Source: Methanothermobacter sp. | GTDB taxonomy: Archaea > Methanobacteriota > Methanobacteria > Methanobacteriales > Methanothermobacteraceae | Reading direction: 5' to 3' | NCBI RefSeq assembly: GCF_030055425.1 | Contig: NZ_JASFYE010000005.1 | Span: 74,815-138,814, forward strand | DNA: 64,000 nt | Shown here: positions 8,901-16,628 of the stretch, one piece after another | Numbering within the stretch: position 1 is the first letter of the stretch | Layout of the letters: every line of letters begins with the position of its first letter | Made by a program: the position numbers and the translations under genes | Notes under the pieces: model-generated | Databases searched by the model: none | What the model was told of the DNA's origin: nothing | What the model saw: the letters and a program-made list of their open reading frames with translations, nothing else

Positions 8901-10389
8901 ATTCCCTGAACTCATCGGAATGGTGATGTGGGGTACCGAGCTTCTGAGGACCGATGGGGTTGCCATTGCAGAGTTCATGTACCTCCTCGGGGTTAAGCCC
9001 CAGTGGAACACCAACGGTGACGTCAAACCTGAACCTGTCCTCATGGACGCATCAGAACTCAGGATCACAGTGAACGGCGTTGAGATACCAAGGCCGCGCA
9101 TCGACGTATTTGTAACTGCCGTCACAGGTAACCAGCTCTGGATAGACCTCATGAACGCCGCTGTTAAGATGGCTGCAGAGGCAAATGACACCGAAAACTA
9201 TGTTAAGAGGCACTACAGTGAATGCGGCTCACTGGACCGTGTCTTTGGACTCAGGGGGCTCGTGCTTGAGGGTACAGGGGTATCAGATATGACACCGGCA
9301 ACCTCAAGGTGGAATACCAGCGCTGAACTTGCAGATGTCTACCTCTCAAGGGTCTCCTATGCCTGGAGGTCAACCCCCGGGGGAGTGGATATACAGCAGA
9401 GCAGGGGCACCTTCCAGTACCTCCTGGGTAGGGTGAACCTTGTTACACAGAACCTGGACAGCACCTGGAGGCTCATTGACACAGACGACTACTATGACTG
9501 GTTCGGTGGAATGGTCCTTGCATCACGCCACCTCGGCGGCAACCCTGACACCGCACTGGTGGATATACGGAACAGGAACACGGTCACAGTGAGGACCGTT
9601 GCAGAGGAGATTGAACTTGAGGTGAGATCCCAGCTCCTCAACCCGCGCTACATGGACTCACTCCTCAGCTCACCAAGCGGCTGGCTGGAATACGCCTCAA
9701 GGTACAAGAATGTGTTCGGTGTGGCCGTCACAACCGGTGCTGTGAGCAATGAACTGTGGAACCAGCTTGCTGTGAACCTCCTCAGTGACAGGTTCAGGGC
9801 ATCAGGGGACTATGAGGCTGTTGCAACCCAGTCAATGATTGCCTGGGTCCTTGAGGCTGCAAGGCGGAACATCTGGAATGCGGACAAGGCTGTCCTTCGG
9901 GACCTTGCAAACCGCTACATTGAACTTGCCGGGCAGTATGGTGTGGTGTGCTGCCACCATACCTGTGCAAACATAGTCTTCAATAACTGGGTTGTTAAGG
10001 TCTCCTCGGTCAACCAGGCGTCCCTCAAAAGGTTTGCCTCTGCCCTTGCAGCTGCAACAGGCGCATCAGTCAATTTACCGCAGGGAGGAGGTTCAGGGAA
10101 TCCAGGCCATTCAGGTTCAGACAGTAATGGTGAAAGTGCCGGGATGACAGGACAGAGACCCTCAGGTTCATCAGGTGAATCATACACAGGATCATCAGGT
10201 TCAACGGCTGAAAGTCAGAGCCCAGCTACCCCTGATGAAACAGGAAAGGGTGCTGAATCAGGTAAAGCCTATGAGGTTTCAGCATCAACCCAGAGTGGTT
10301 CATCAGAAAGCCAGGTGCCGCTTTACGCACTTCTAGGTGTTGTGGCCCTTGTGTTCCTGGTGGGATTCGGTTACTGGAGGGGCAGATAA
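5908..10389 (+). CDS. Secreted, membrane-anchored CobN/magnesium-chelatase-H-like protein
   Basis: About 1493 residues. A signal peptide (residues 1-23, KRF then a hydrophobic core ending TASA) is followed by a small beta domain resembling carboxypeptidase-regulatory/CNA-B modules (about 24-110). Then comes the CobN-like region with HLGTHGTLEFLPG near residue 694 and CCHHTC near 1347. A Ser/Gly/Thr-rich linker, an SGKAYEV motif and a C-terminal membrane segment with a basic tail end the protein. Many N-x-S/T sequons fit an extracellular location. The full signal peptide requires translation from ATT at 5908, 7 nt after GGAGG; the first canonical codon, ATG at 5929, would remove the positively charged n-region. 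CobN proteins normally act in the cytoplasm, so an external tetrapyrrole- or metal-binding role is inferred. Confidence 0.85.
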   Translation: MKRFITVMAVILAVTLTGTASAAEVSGHIKEIYNETSGGYTTLQDALPVKNASITVIYNGSVINETRTAADGSYRVTFSDTFPVEVRISYHTYRPVTYTVTSSQTLNHTFMPDIAIISSVPEKGRILKSMGNRRIIYHDMWDPSSATSDWIMEHVNFAYLDMAMPGTGWGDSWYPYLLRSPANQRNMIAAAFGYPTDTDTDPYGGTGLNLLGGTPGNDTPDTVENTYIASYYALASGGAARENLENMIKYIQYLLGETTFNPVENNQGPVMAAPDWGLYHPDLGVMSVVAERSRIKAWIEGNPGLIPPYDSLRWIDQNFSAWAEDQRADIYRQFENWYTANKNMTGPFIVVVSYNPSPTVDAIIRQAEKQGRAIFNLYQGATNPAVSSLLEELALGVNGKGPLTRRINAVISLYSWSLNYANLPSGGALAEFERINIPVIKGVQLYSNSSLTNPLGAQYEWTWQVTIPGFEGVFSPIVVSYTDASWNEVVVHQGVEKIVKLADGWARLRELSNSDKKIAVILYSYPPGKDGFTASYLDVFRSLHDLLVKLNETGYRVERIPDVEELYRIVSEFGNKGTWAQPLLERYVSEHRAELQASGQLLDVQKYLEWFSKLPEKLRSEVISKWGAAPGKIMTVNGSIVIPGIMLGNIFVTVQPARGWDEVTDYHNPYLPPHHQYIAFYRWMENVFGANAMIHLGTHGTLEFLPGRMIGLMEDDWPFQLTGIPNIYPYIVSNPGEGMVAKDRSGALIIDHMTPAMVESGLYGKLIEIHDLIHQYENALKVGNSQILPAIESQIRSRASEMGFNMSGNFTDALERLHLSLHEIESDIIPLGLHSLGRVLEGEELVEEVLTIASSRSEFLENIRKTLYPSKPVYTEMLKDPLRYSDEIASVKNLARTWIRNIINGTAPAGINGTDLEFINETIRKIRGNTEWQSLLSALGGGFVRPGLAGDPAWCDVLPTGANFYATNPKKMPTRAAWETAKKITDTLLAEYYMKHGKFPELIGMVMWGTELLRTDGVAIAEFMYLLGVKPQWNTNGDVKPEPVLMDASELRITVNGVEIPRPRIDVFVTAVTGNQLWIDLMNAAVKMAAEANDTENYVKRHYSECGSLDRVFGLRGLVLEGTGVSDMTPATSRWNTSAELADVYLSRVSYAWRSTPGGVDIQQSRGTFQYLLGRVNLVTQNLDSTWRLIDTDDYYDWFGGMVLASRHLGGNPDTALVDIRNRNTVTVRTVAEEIELEVRSQLLNPRYMDSLLSSPSGWLEYASRYKNVFGVAVTTGAVSNELWNQLAVNLLSDRFRASGDYEAVATQSMIAWVLEAARRNIWNADKAVLRDLANRYIELAGQYGVVCCHHTCANIVFNNWVVKVSSVNQASLKRFASALAAATGASVNLPQGGGSGNPGHSGSDSNGESAGMTGQRPSGSSGESYTGSSGSTAESQSPATPDETGKGAESGKAYEVSASTQSGSSESQVPLYALLGVVALVFLVGFGYWRGR

Positions 10390-10409
10390 CCCCATTTTAT
10401 TTTTTTTTT
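10390..10409 (+). terminator. T-rich transcription terminator
   Basis: The CCCCATTTTA motif plus a long T-run sits immediately after the stop codon of the CobN-like gene. It also lies between convergent genes, which the T-tract would separate. Confidence 0.6.
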
Positions 10410-10421
10410 ATTGAATGAAAA

Positions 10422-11297
10422 CTAGATACACCCCGTCTGATTCTCAAGTTCAACAATGACCCTTCTAAGGAGATCTGAGCCGAGACTCCATCTATTTCCA
10501 TGAAGCTCAATGAGGCCCCTGAGTTCAAGTTCCTCAAGTTCACTGCTGCTGGCAGGTATTTCATCCCCTCCAAGGGGACCGTCCTTTAAAAGACTCAGTA
10601 TATTCTTTTCCCTCAGGGTCAGGCGGTTAAGTTCAGCGATCCATGGAAAGGCTATCTGCTGAAACTTTGCCTTGAAGTTCTCCTCAAGGAGCGCGGGACC
10701 ATATATGATTCCATCTGATAGCACATTCAGGAAGCTGTCAATGAATAGGGGCATGCCCCCTGTGACCTCATGGATATATTCTATTCCAGCCCTGACAGCC
10801 CTGACAGCCGGTGCCCTGAACCTTATGTACCTTTCTGTGTCTCTTTCTGTGAGGGGTGGCACCTCAACAACAGCCGCCCTGGGTAGTTCCTTCTGAATAT
10901 CCCTGATAAGTCCTGCACTGTACCTCACCGCCACAGCACACCTCATGCAGTGCATCTGTGACATCTTCCATGCATCTGTAATGGATGACTTCTCAGGGGG
11001 CATGCTGTCAAGGAGTATATTCCACTCCATGGTTCTTGCAAGAACTGTTATCCTCCTGAAGTCAGGTATACCCTCATGGGACCTCCTGATATCGGTGCAC
11101 CTCATATCAATGAAGGTCGTCCTGTTGGAGTTTTCCTCCTGGATTCTCCTGAGAATAGCAGTTTTCCCTGAGCCCATCTTACCCGTCACAACCACAAATC
11201 CGGGGTCATTGAGGGCCTCATTAATTCTTCTTATCTCCTTTTCTCTTCCAAAAAAATCTTTTGTCCTGTTTAAAGAGATTATTGGCATTGAGGACAC
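10422..11297 (-). CDS. P-loop ATPase of the archaeal AAA/STAND type with C-terminal winged helix
   Basis: About 291 residues. An N-terminal FFGREKEIRRI segment precedes Walker A (VTGKMGSGKTAIL, near residues 37-49). Middle motifs and a C-terminal winged-helix-like region (LTLREKNILSLLKDG onward) match the archaeal ATPase families found in many euryarchaea, whose functions are mostly unknown. The start GTG at 11297 has AAGGA upstream; an ATG lies three codons later. It is cotranscribed-looking with, and downstream of, the CARF-HTH gene at 11338-11934 (about 40 nt apart). The pairing may mean that the regulator controls or signals to it; this is inference. Confidence 0.7.
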   Translation of the reverse strand: MSSMPIISLNRTKDFFGREKEIRRINEALNDPGFVVVTGKMGSGKTAILRRIQEENSNRTTFIDMRCTDIRRSHEGIPDFRRITVLARTMEWNILLDSMPPEKSSITDAWKMSQMHCMRCAVAVRYSAGLIRDIQKELPRAAVVEVPPLTERDTERYIRFRAPAVRAVRAGIEYIHEVTGGMPLFIDSFLNVLSDGIIYGPALLEENFKAKFQQIAFPWIAELNRLTLREKNILSLLKDGPLGGDEIPASSSELEELELRGLIELHGNRWSLGSDLLRRVIVELENQTGCI

Positions 11298-11337
11298 TTT
11301 AGTTCCTTATAGGTTAAGATGTGTCCATGAAAATTAT

Positions 11338-11934
11338 TTAGAGCACTGCAAGTTCGCCTGCAGAGGTTATTTCAAGCCTTTCACGGTCTATGAACCCCAT
11401 GTCACGGAGTTCCCTTATGTGGTTGTAGGTCATCCCCCTGCTTATACCTATCTTGACTGCAAGGTTCTTAACCGATGTTTCACCGGCCTTGAGTTCCTCA
11501 AGGACCTGTTTCTTGGTCTTGGAGATCCCGAAGCTAAGTATTGGGAGGTCTATGAGTTCACTGTCCTCCTCAGTCACGTACACTATGCGCTGAACATCGT
11601 GGTTCCTGGCATAGCAGCCAAAGAGTGCACCGAGTGCCTGGGTCTTCCTGCCCCCGCTTATGTTAACCACCACGCGCCTTCCGTTGGCCCTTTCCTCATC
11701 TATGATCTCAACCATGTCCTTTGCAATGGTGACAACATCATAAAGGCTTGTCTCAAATGTCGTTATCTCAACGAAGTTGCCCAGGGTGTCTCTGAGGACC
11801 TGTTCGACCTGTTCCTTCTCCCTTGGCGCCTTATCCTCCTTGAGCAGTACAACCTTCTTTGGTGAGAACTGTGTTATGCAGAACATCACCGGCTCAATGG
11901 AGTATATTGTGGATATCAGCGTTGTATCCATTAT
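11338..11934 (-). CDS. Csa3-like CARF-HTH transcriptional regulator, orphan
   Basis: About 198 residues. The N-terminal two thirds form a CARF-like Rossmann domain with the diagnostic [15 protein letters not shown] loop (near residues 87-101). The C-terminal part is a winged helix-turn-helix ([19 protein letters not shown]). Csa3 proteins regulate CRISPR adaptation or interference genes and bind cyclic oligoadenylates through the CARF pocket. No cas gene or CRISPR array is in this window, so this copy regulates something else or acts from a distance. The ATG at 11934 is preferred over GTG at 11940, because GGGA lies about 9 nt before it. A direct target could be the adjacent ATPase gene. Confidence 0.75.
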   Translation of the reverse strand: MMDTTLISTIYSIEPVMFCITQFSPKKVVLLKEDKAPREKEQVEQVLRDTLGNFVEITTFETSLYDVVTIAKDMVEIIDEERANGRRVVVNISGGRKTQALGALFGCYARNHDVQRIVYVTEEDSELIDLPILSFGISKTKKQVLEELKAGETSVKNLAVKIGISRGMTYNHIRELRDMGFIDRERLEITSAGELAVL

Positions 11935-12367
11935 TATCACGTCCCTTAAGTTTTCCTATCCCAAAGATTTGTTCAGGGAAAACAATTCCTTGCATATGGT
12001 GTTATCTTATTCTGATCATTCTATATATATTTTCCTCTATACAGATTGACATTCAGAAATGACTCTTTTTTATTCTGAATCCTGAGATATCTTGTAAGGT
12101 GTCAGTTAAAAGAGGGATATCCCACCTTACATTACACCGAATTTGCTCATACCATTCAGATGATGGGTGCTTTATGATGATTGCGCCATCATATGTCATT
12201 AGGTATAATGAAGTTAATGGGTGAATGCAGAGAATTCATGATGAAAAATTGTACCACAATCCTTAAAAAAATTTATTAATGTAAATGAAAAACATTAACA
12301 TTTAAATATAATAAGGTACTGATTAAGTAATTGTCCTAATTGACATTTTAGAGATGGTGTTGCCCAT
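11935..12367. other. Long divergent intergenic region
   Basis: No convincing gene is seen in these 430 bases. They hold the promoters of the divergent CARF-HTH and DUF2085 genes and two inverted repeats. One is GTAAGGTG (12094-12101) with CACCTTAC (12123-12130), enclosing the start of the palindrome GGGATATCCC (12114-12123). The other is TTAATGT (12276-12282) with ACATTAA (12292-12298). Confidence 0.5.
12276..12310 (+). promoter_or_regulatory. Promoter with operator-like inverted repeat for the envelope gene cluster
   Basis: The inverted repeat TTAATGT / ACATTAA with a 9-nt spacer lies directly before the TATA-like TTTAAATATA at 12301-12310. The start of transcription would be near 12335, about 33 nt before the DUF2085 start codon. 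A repressor or activator site is plausible. Confidence 0.4.
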
Positions 12368-12694
12368 ATGAAACTGAAGTATCTGTGCCACAGAAAACCA
12401 GAGAGAACATTTTCAGTAAGAGGCCACTATTTTCCTGTATGTTCAAGGTGTACCGGCATATATACAGGTGCATTTGCATACTTCATATACGCATACCTCA
12501 CAGTGATTGAATATGATACCACCATGATAATAGCGGCGTTACTTATGATGGTACCAACATTTCTAGATGGATTCACACAGCTACTTGGTTACAGGGAAAG
12601 CAACAATCTTCTGCGATTTTCAACAGGTCTTGCAGCCGGTGTGGGGCTGGGTATACTCACAAAGGCACTGAAGTACTTCATACTCCATCTCTGA
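12368..12694 (+). CDS. DUF2085 membrane protein
   Basis: 108 residues. The N-terminus holds the family's cysteine signature, CHRKPERTF followed by FPVCSRCTGIY, and three hydrophobic segments follow. The function is unknown. Position and spacing suggest it opens a run of small membrane and envelope genes (12368-14806) behind the promoter at 12276-12310. The ATG at 12368 has a weak GATGGTG ribosome site. Confidence 0.75.
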   Translation: MKLKYLCHRKPERTFSVRGHYFPVCSRCTGIYTGAFAYFIYAYLTVIEYDTTMIIAALLMMVPTFLDGFTQLLGYRESNNLLRFSTGLAAGVGLGILTKALKYFILHL

Positions 12695-12725
12695 ACAATT
12701 CTGGATCAAAAAAGAGGTTGATAAA

Positions 12726-13202
12726 ATGAGCTGGTGGGATGAACAGAGTTCAGCAACCAGGGCAGGTGTTATCATCGGGGCACTGTGTCTTGGTTTTATA
12801 CTTGTTGTTGCAATAGGCGGGATGATGTCGCCAGATAACACCGCTACTGAAGCATCCAGTGCAGAAAAATCAAACACACAGGCCCAATCTGAAATCAGGG
12901 TTGAGGATATTGAAGTCGTCTCAGAGGGCTATGGAAGTTACTCTGTGAAGGGAAAGATCACGCCACTCAAGGACTTCTCCTACCTTGAGATGCACCTTAA
13001 GTGGTATGACTCAGAGGGAAATCTGCTTTACGACAATCCACTCGCATGGAACATCAATGATGCGAAATCGGGTCAGCCAGTTAAATTCAGCACCATTGAT
13101 TTCATTGACTCAGGAACCCCCGTGAAGGTGGAGCTGCTGATATTCACTGACCTGGTGGCTGACGATGACTCGGCCATATACAGAACAACCCTGAATGTCT
13201 GA
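12726..13202 (+). CDS. Single-pass membrane protein with extracellular beta domain
   Basis: 158 residues. A short cytoplasmic SWWDEQSSATRAG segment precedes one membrane helix (about residues 14-35). An Ala/Ser/Thr linker and a C-terminal domain of about 100 residues follow. That domain resembles FxLYD-type beta domains (SYSVKGKITPLKDFSYLEM, then a WYDSEGN strand). The SWW..QS motif before the helix recurs in the protein at 13567, so the two may interact or derive from one ancestor. The ribosome site GAGGTTGAT precedes ATG 12726. Function unknown. Confidence 0.65.
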   Translation: MSWWDEQSSATRAGVIIGALCLGFILVVAIGGMMSPDNTATEASSAEKSNTQAQSEIRVEDIEVVSEGYGSYSVKGKITPLKDFSYLEMHLKWYDSEGNLLYDNPLAWNINDAKSGQPVKFSTIDFIDSGTPVKVELLIFTDLVADDDSAIYRTTLNV

Positions 13203-13217
13203 TGGAGGTGAATTGTA

Positions 13218-13532
13218 ATGAGTGATGCTGTAGAAACATCAAGGACACTTGAACTTGTGCTTGGAATAATTGGGGCAATCTTCGGTTTGCTTGGAGGTCT
13301 TTTTGCCATTGTACTTTCGGTTTTCGGCTCTGAACTCCTCTATCTGGGTATCAGTGCAATACTGGCCTCAATTGTGGGGATCATAGGATCAGTATATGTG
13401 AGGAACAACCCCAGAAGGGGCGGTGTGATCCTAATAGTCAGTGCTATCTGGCTTCTTATAAGCATATCTGCCTATGCAATCCCTGGAACAGTTTTCCTTG
13501 GTATCGCAGGCATTCTCGGGCTGATAAGATAG
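13218..13532 (+). CDS. DUF4064-like small membrane protein
   Basis: 104 residues with three to four hydrophobic helices and the glycine-rich first helix (LGIIGAIFGLLGGLFAI) typical of DUF4064 proteins. An RNNPRRGG loop separates the helices. It follows the preceding gene by 15 nt with a strong GGAGGTGA ribosome site. Function unknown. Confidence 0.65.
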   Translation: MSDAVETSRTLELVLGIIGAIFGLLGGLFAIVLSVFGSELLYLGISAILASIVGIIGSVYVRNNPRRGGVILIVSAIWLLISISAYAIPGTVFLGIAGILGLIR

Positions 13533-13533
13533 C

Positions 13534-13550
13534 CCCCATTTTATTTTTTT
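13534..13550 (+). terminator. T-rich terminator-like element
   Basis: CCCCCATTTTATTTTTTT follows the stop codon directly. It is the same element as at 3299 and 10390. The next gene starts 17 nt later with its own ribosome site, so read-through must be partial or a promoter must overlap. Confidence 0.45.
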
Positions 13551-13566
13551 AACTGGAGGTGTGCAT

Positions 13567-14250
13567 TTGAAAAGGTGCTCAAACTGTGGATCAGAAAACA
13601 GGAGAAATGCTGTCTTCTGTTCCAGCTGCGGGTTTAAACTCAATTCCGGGAGGAGTAACAGCTGGTGGAAAAAGCAGAGCCAGACATCAAAGGTCCTAAT
13701 AGCGATTACAATCCCATTTGTCTTGATTATTGCCCTTGCGATTGCAGCAACCGTATTTACCGATTACAGTACTGAATCCAGTTATGATAGTGTAGATGCA
13801 ACTGAAGGGTCAGCGTTAACAGAATCATACCTCAATAAGTTCAAGGGCAGTGGAATCTCATTCAGTTACCCCAAGACATGGATTATTTACACACTAGAAG
13901 ATAGGAGCTCAGATGCCGTCGTTGATCTCAAATCTTATGATATGGGTATAAACTCCATCATGACCGTCTATAAAAAACCTTACACCCTTGATGCTGAAGC
14001 ACTAAGGGACATCTGGCTTGAGGTATGCTATGAAAAAGGGGACACCGTGGAATATGTGAAGGAAATCAAGGTTGATGGCAACAGGGCATATGCCATAAAA
14101 TCATTTTATTATTCAAATGGATGCGGAGAGCATGAGTACATTGTATTCACAGACGGCGCATATGAATACTCCCTGCTTTTCACATCTGATGACATCTCAA
14201 TTATACAGGATGATATAGACACAATTATAAGGAGTTTCAGGGTTGAGTGA
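13567..14250 (+). CDS. Zinc-ribbon membrane protein with extracytoplasmic PsbP-like domain
   Basis: About 227 residues. A zinc ribbon at the N-terminus (CSNCGSENRRNAVFCSSCGF) is followed by SWWKKQSQTSK, one membrane helix (about residues 40-60) and an external domain. That domain begins GISFSYPKTWIIY, a pattern of PsbP/MOG1-like folds common in archaeal lipoproteins and surface proteins. The start is TTG at 13567, since GGAGGTG spans 13555-13561. The zinc ribbon inside and folded domain outside suggest a sensor or scaffold, but no function is known. Confidence 0.65.
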   Translation: MKRCSNCGSENRRNAVFCSSCGFKLNSGRSNSWWKKQSQTSKVLIAITIPFVLIIALAIAATVFTDYSTESSYDSVDATEGSALTESYLNKFKGSGISFSYPKTWIIYTLEDRSSDAVVDLKSYDMGINSIMTVYKKPYTLDAEALRDIWLEVCYEKGDTVEYVKEIKVDGNRAYAIKSFYYSNGCGEHEYIVFTDGAYEYSLLFTSDDISIIQDDIDTIIRSFRVE

Positions 14251-14806
14251 TATGGATCCCGACAGGATGATTCCGGTTATTGTAGCGGTTATGGTGGCTC
14301 TTCTGTTGACAGCCGGTGCACTGCAGTTACTTAAGGGCAGCGGTGTTCCAGAAGATAAAATTGAAACGGCAACAGTTGAAAAAACCTCAGACGGATACCA
14401 GCTGAACCTTCAGGCTGTCCTTGAACTTGCAGAGATGGACTCGGGTAACGGGACAGTAGAATACAGGGGATTCAACTTCACAGGCCCCCAGTTACTCTAC
14501 ATCTTTGCAAGGGGGGTTGTGATGCTGGAACTCAATGAGACAGGAAAGATCCATGTGGGTGAATACAGTGGCCCTGAGGACCCCTATGGGTTCATGGATA
14601 CAGTTACACTTACAAGGAGCGAATACACCGACATGGCGGAGCGCACATACACCTGGATGGACGCCAATGGCAGAAGCCCCAACCATGTTGGTATCTATGT
14701 TGAGGGATCCCCCGACATAACCCCATCTCTTGCAAGGAAGATCTTCAGACAGGTTCTGGTTGAATACAGGAGGACAGGAACTCTACCAGAAGTTATAAAT
14801 GTCTGA
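14243..14806 (+). CDS. Membrane-anchored protein with pseudomurein-binding-repeat-like domain
   Basis: About 187 residues. An N-terminal membrane helix (about residues 10-27) is followed by an external region. The C-terminal part resembles the pseudomurein-binding repeat: SEYTDMAERTYTWMDANG, then RSPNHVGIYVEG and a C-terminal helix. Such repeats tether proteins to the pseudomurein wall. The TTG at 14243 lies 8 nt after AAGGAG and overlaps the preceding gene; the ATG at 14252 is the alternative start. Confidence 0.65.
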   Translation: MSDMDPDRMIPVIVAVMVALLLTAGALQLLKGSGVPEDKIETATVEKTSDGYQLNLQAVLELAEMDSGNGTVEYRGFNFTGPQLLYIFARGVVMLELNETGKIHVGEYSGPEDPYGFMDTVTLTRSEYTDMAERTYTWMDANGRSPNHVGIYVEGSPDITPSLARKIFRQVLVEYRRTGTLPEVINV

Positions 14807-14902
14807 ATAAACTTTTCTTTTTACAGGAACCCAATTAGTTGAATGATCAGACCTTTATCCTTAAACCATTAAATGGGAATATTGTACTAATGGAAGTTCA
14901 GT

Positions 14903-15589
14903 ATGCAGAGAAAATTGATCCTATCACTCATAATCACAGGAGCCTTAATCACGGTTTACCTGCTGAACCCCTCCCTCCACAGCACAGATAGGAACAAAGC
15001 TGTTGTCCTCGGTTCAGATAAGATGGGCACAGTTGAGAAACTTGGACCCTACGGGAACAGGGACTCAGAGGTGAAAATAGCCTACATAACAGGGGTCCAC
15101 CCCCTTGAGAGGGACTCCCACAGGGCATTGCTGCAGGTCCTTGAGGAGAACCAGGATAAACTGAGGTACACGTACTTCGTATACCGGGTCAACGTTACAT
15201 TTAACCCTGAGGACTACGAAAAGGGGAGGATGGCAGGACAGCTCCTTGCACGAAGATACGTGGTCCCCGATGTATCCAGGGGCAACTACAGCCTAACAGT
15301 TGATGTGCACTCCAACAGGGGCAACTATGGTATGAGGAGGTTCGTTTTCACTCCCCTCCCCCATGAGCAAAGCAGGGTGATAGCCCTGAACCTTGCATCC
15401 AGGATCAGCTGGTTATCCTACTACTTCCCTGAGTCACAGACAAGCCCCGCCTATGTAACGGAACCCATAATTCAGGGGGGAACACCCGCCATACTGTATG
15501 AGAACTACATGTATCAGGACTACTCAAAAACCCTGGAACATGCCAGGGAGTTTGTAATAACCCTTGACTCCACTGAAATTCCCTTATAA
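14903..15589 (+). CDS. Membrane-anchored M14-like metallopeptidase candidate
   Basis: 228 residues. The N-terminal hydrophobic segment (residues 5-22) works as a signal anchor. The body has two elements that fit an M14 zinc site: HPLE in ITGVHPLERDSHRAL (near residue 67) as an HxxE motif, and VDVHSNRGNY (near residue 133) as the third zinc ligand. A late glutamate in the YENYMYQD region could be catalytic. The spacing is shorter than in classical carboxypeptidases, closer to succinylglutamate desuccinylase-like members. The neighbouring wall-binding protein suggests action on pseudomurein peptides; substrate is unproven. Confidence 0.5.
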   Translation: MQRKLILSLIITGALITVYLLNPSLHSTDRNKAVVLGSDKMGTVEKLGPYGNRDSEVKIAYITGVHPLERDSHRALLQVLEENQDKLRYTYFVYRVNVTFNPEDYEKGRMAGQLLARRYVVPDVSRGNYSLTVDVHSNRGNYGMRRFVFTPLPHEQSRVIALNLASRISWLSYYFPESQTSPAYVTEPIIQGGTPAILYENYMYQDYSKTLEHAREFVITLDSTEIPL

Positions 15590-15715
15590 ACCCTAAAAGA
15601 GATCATCCACAACCATTGCCAGAGAAACCCTGAAAAAACGGGAGATCGGCATGAATGGATGACAAAACCGAGAAATTAATATACTCTTTTTTACATATAT
15701 TACACTGTGGTTCTG

Positions 15716-15898
15716 ATGATACACTACAGAATGGATCAGCCAGATAGGGTGAGGTGCAGTGTCTGCGGTGGAGTTGCAGATGAGGTGGAGGAGACATACC
15801 CTGAATCAGGGAACTTCATCCTGGTGATCTACAGGTGCCGCGACTGCGGCCATCTAGAGAAACGCCAGTACGGTAAACCAGTGAAGATTATTGATTGA
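15716..15898 (+). CDS. Small zinc-ribbon protein
   Basis: About 60 residues with two CxxC pairs: RCSVCGG and YRCRDCGH, separated by an acidic stretch. Likely a treble-clef or rubredoxin-like zinc binder. A TATA-like box near 15675-15684 predicts a start of transcription around 15702-15708, so the transcript is leaderless or nearly so. GTG 15707, ATG 15716 and ATG 15731 are all possible starts. The DUF169 gene follows by 9 nt. Confidence 0.6.
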   Translation: MIHYRMDQPDRVRCSVCGGVADEVEETYPESGNFILVIYRCRDCGHLEKRQYGKPVKIID

Positions 15899-15907
15899 GG
15901 TGATCTT

Positions 15908-16597
15908 GTGGTTGATGTATGCGCTGCGAATGGATATGATGAGGTATCAGAAAAACTGAAGACCCTCCTCGGACTTGAAAAGTCCCCGGTGGCTATAAAA
16001 CTCGTTCTAAGGGAGGATGACCTTCCTGAGGGCGTTGAAAAAATAGATAAACCTGCAAGGCACTGTGAAATGGTCCAGATGGCCGCTGCAGGAAAATCCT
16101 TCTATGCAACGGCGGAGGCCCAGGCATGCAAGGGTGGTGCAGATGCCCTCGGGATAGATGAGGCACCAGAGAAGGTCAAAACAGGGGAGTTCTACTACAA
16201 CCTTGGCCGCTTTGCAAGCTTTGCATCCGCCAAGAGAACCTTTGATGAGATACCATCAGTTGACCTCAGGTTCTACGCCGCAGTATACGCGCCCCTTGAG
16301 GATGCGACCTTTGACCCTGACGTCATAGTCATCATCTGCAACCCTGCCCAGGCAATGAAGATCTCCCAGGCCCTTGTCTACACCCTGGGTGGCCGCGTTG
16401 AGGCAGACTTCTCAGGTATACAGTCACTATGTGCAGACGCAGTTGCAGGCCCCTACATGAGGAAGAGGGCAAACATAACCATGGGGTGCAGCGGTTCAAG
16501 GCAGTACGCCGGTGTAAGGGACGACGAACTCATCGTGGGGCTCAACGGCGAAAACATAGGGTGTGTTGTCAATGCCCTTGAGGCCATAAGCCAGTAG
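15908..16597 (+). CDS. DUF169 family protein
   Basis: 229 residues matching the DUF169 family (COG2043) common in methanogens. Visible signatures are LLGLEKSPVAIKLVL near the N-terminus, a CEMVQMA segment, QACKGGADALG, and near the C-terminus TMGCSGSRQYAGV. Conserved cysteines suggest metal or cluster binding; the biochemical role is not known. The GTG start follows a GAGGTGAT ribosome site, and the gene is probably cotranscribed with the zinc-ribbon gene before it. Confidence 0.75.
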   Translation: MVDVCAANGYDEVSEKLKTLLGLEKSPVAIKLVLREDDLPEGVEKIDKPARHCEMVQMAAAGKSFYATAEAQACKGGADALGIDEAPEKVKTGEFYYNLGRFASFASAKRTFDEIPSVDLRFYAAVYAPLEDATFDPDVIVIICNPAQAMKISQALVYTLGGRVEADFSGIQSLCADAVAGPYMRKRANITMGCSGSRQYAGVRDDELIVGLNGENIGCVVNALEAISQ

Positions 16598-16628
16598 GTT
16601 CAATCCATAAAACCGTGGGGTGATGATT

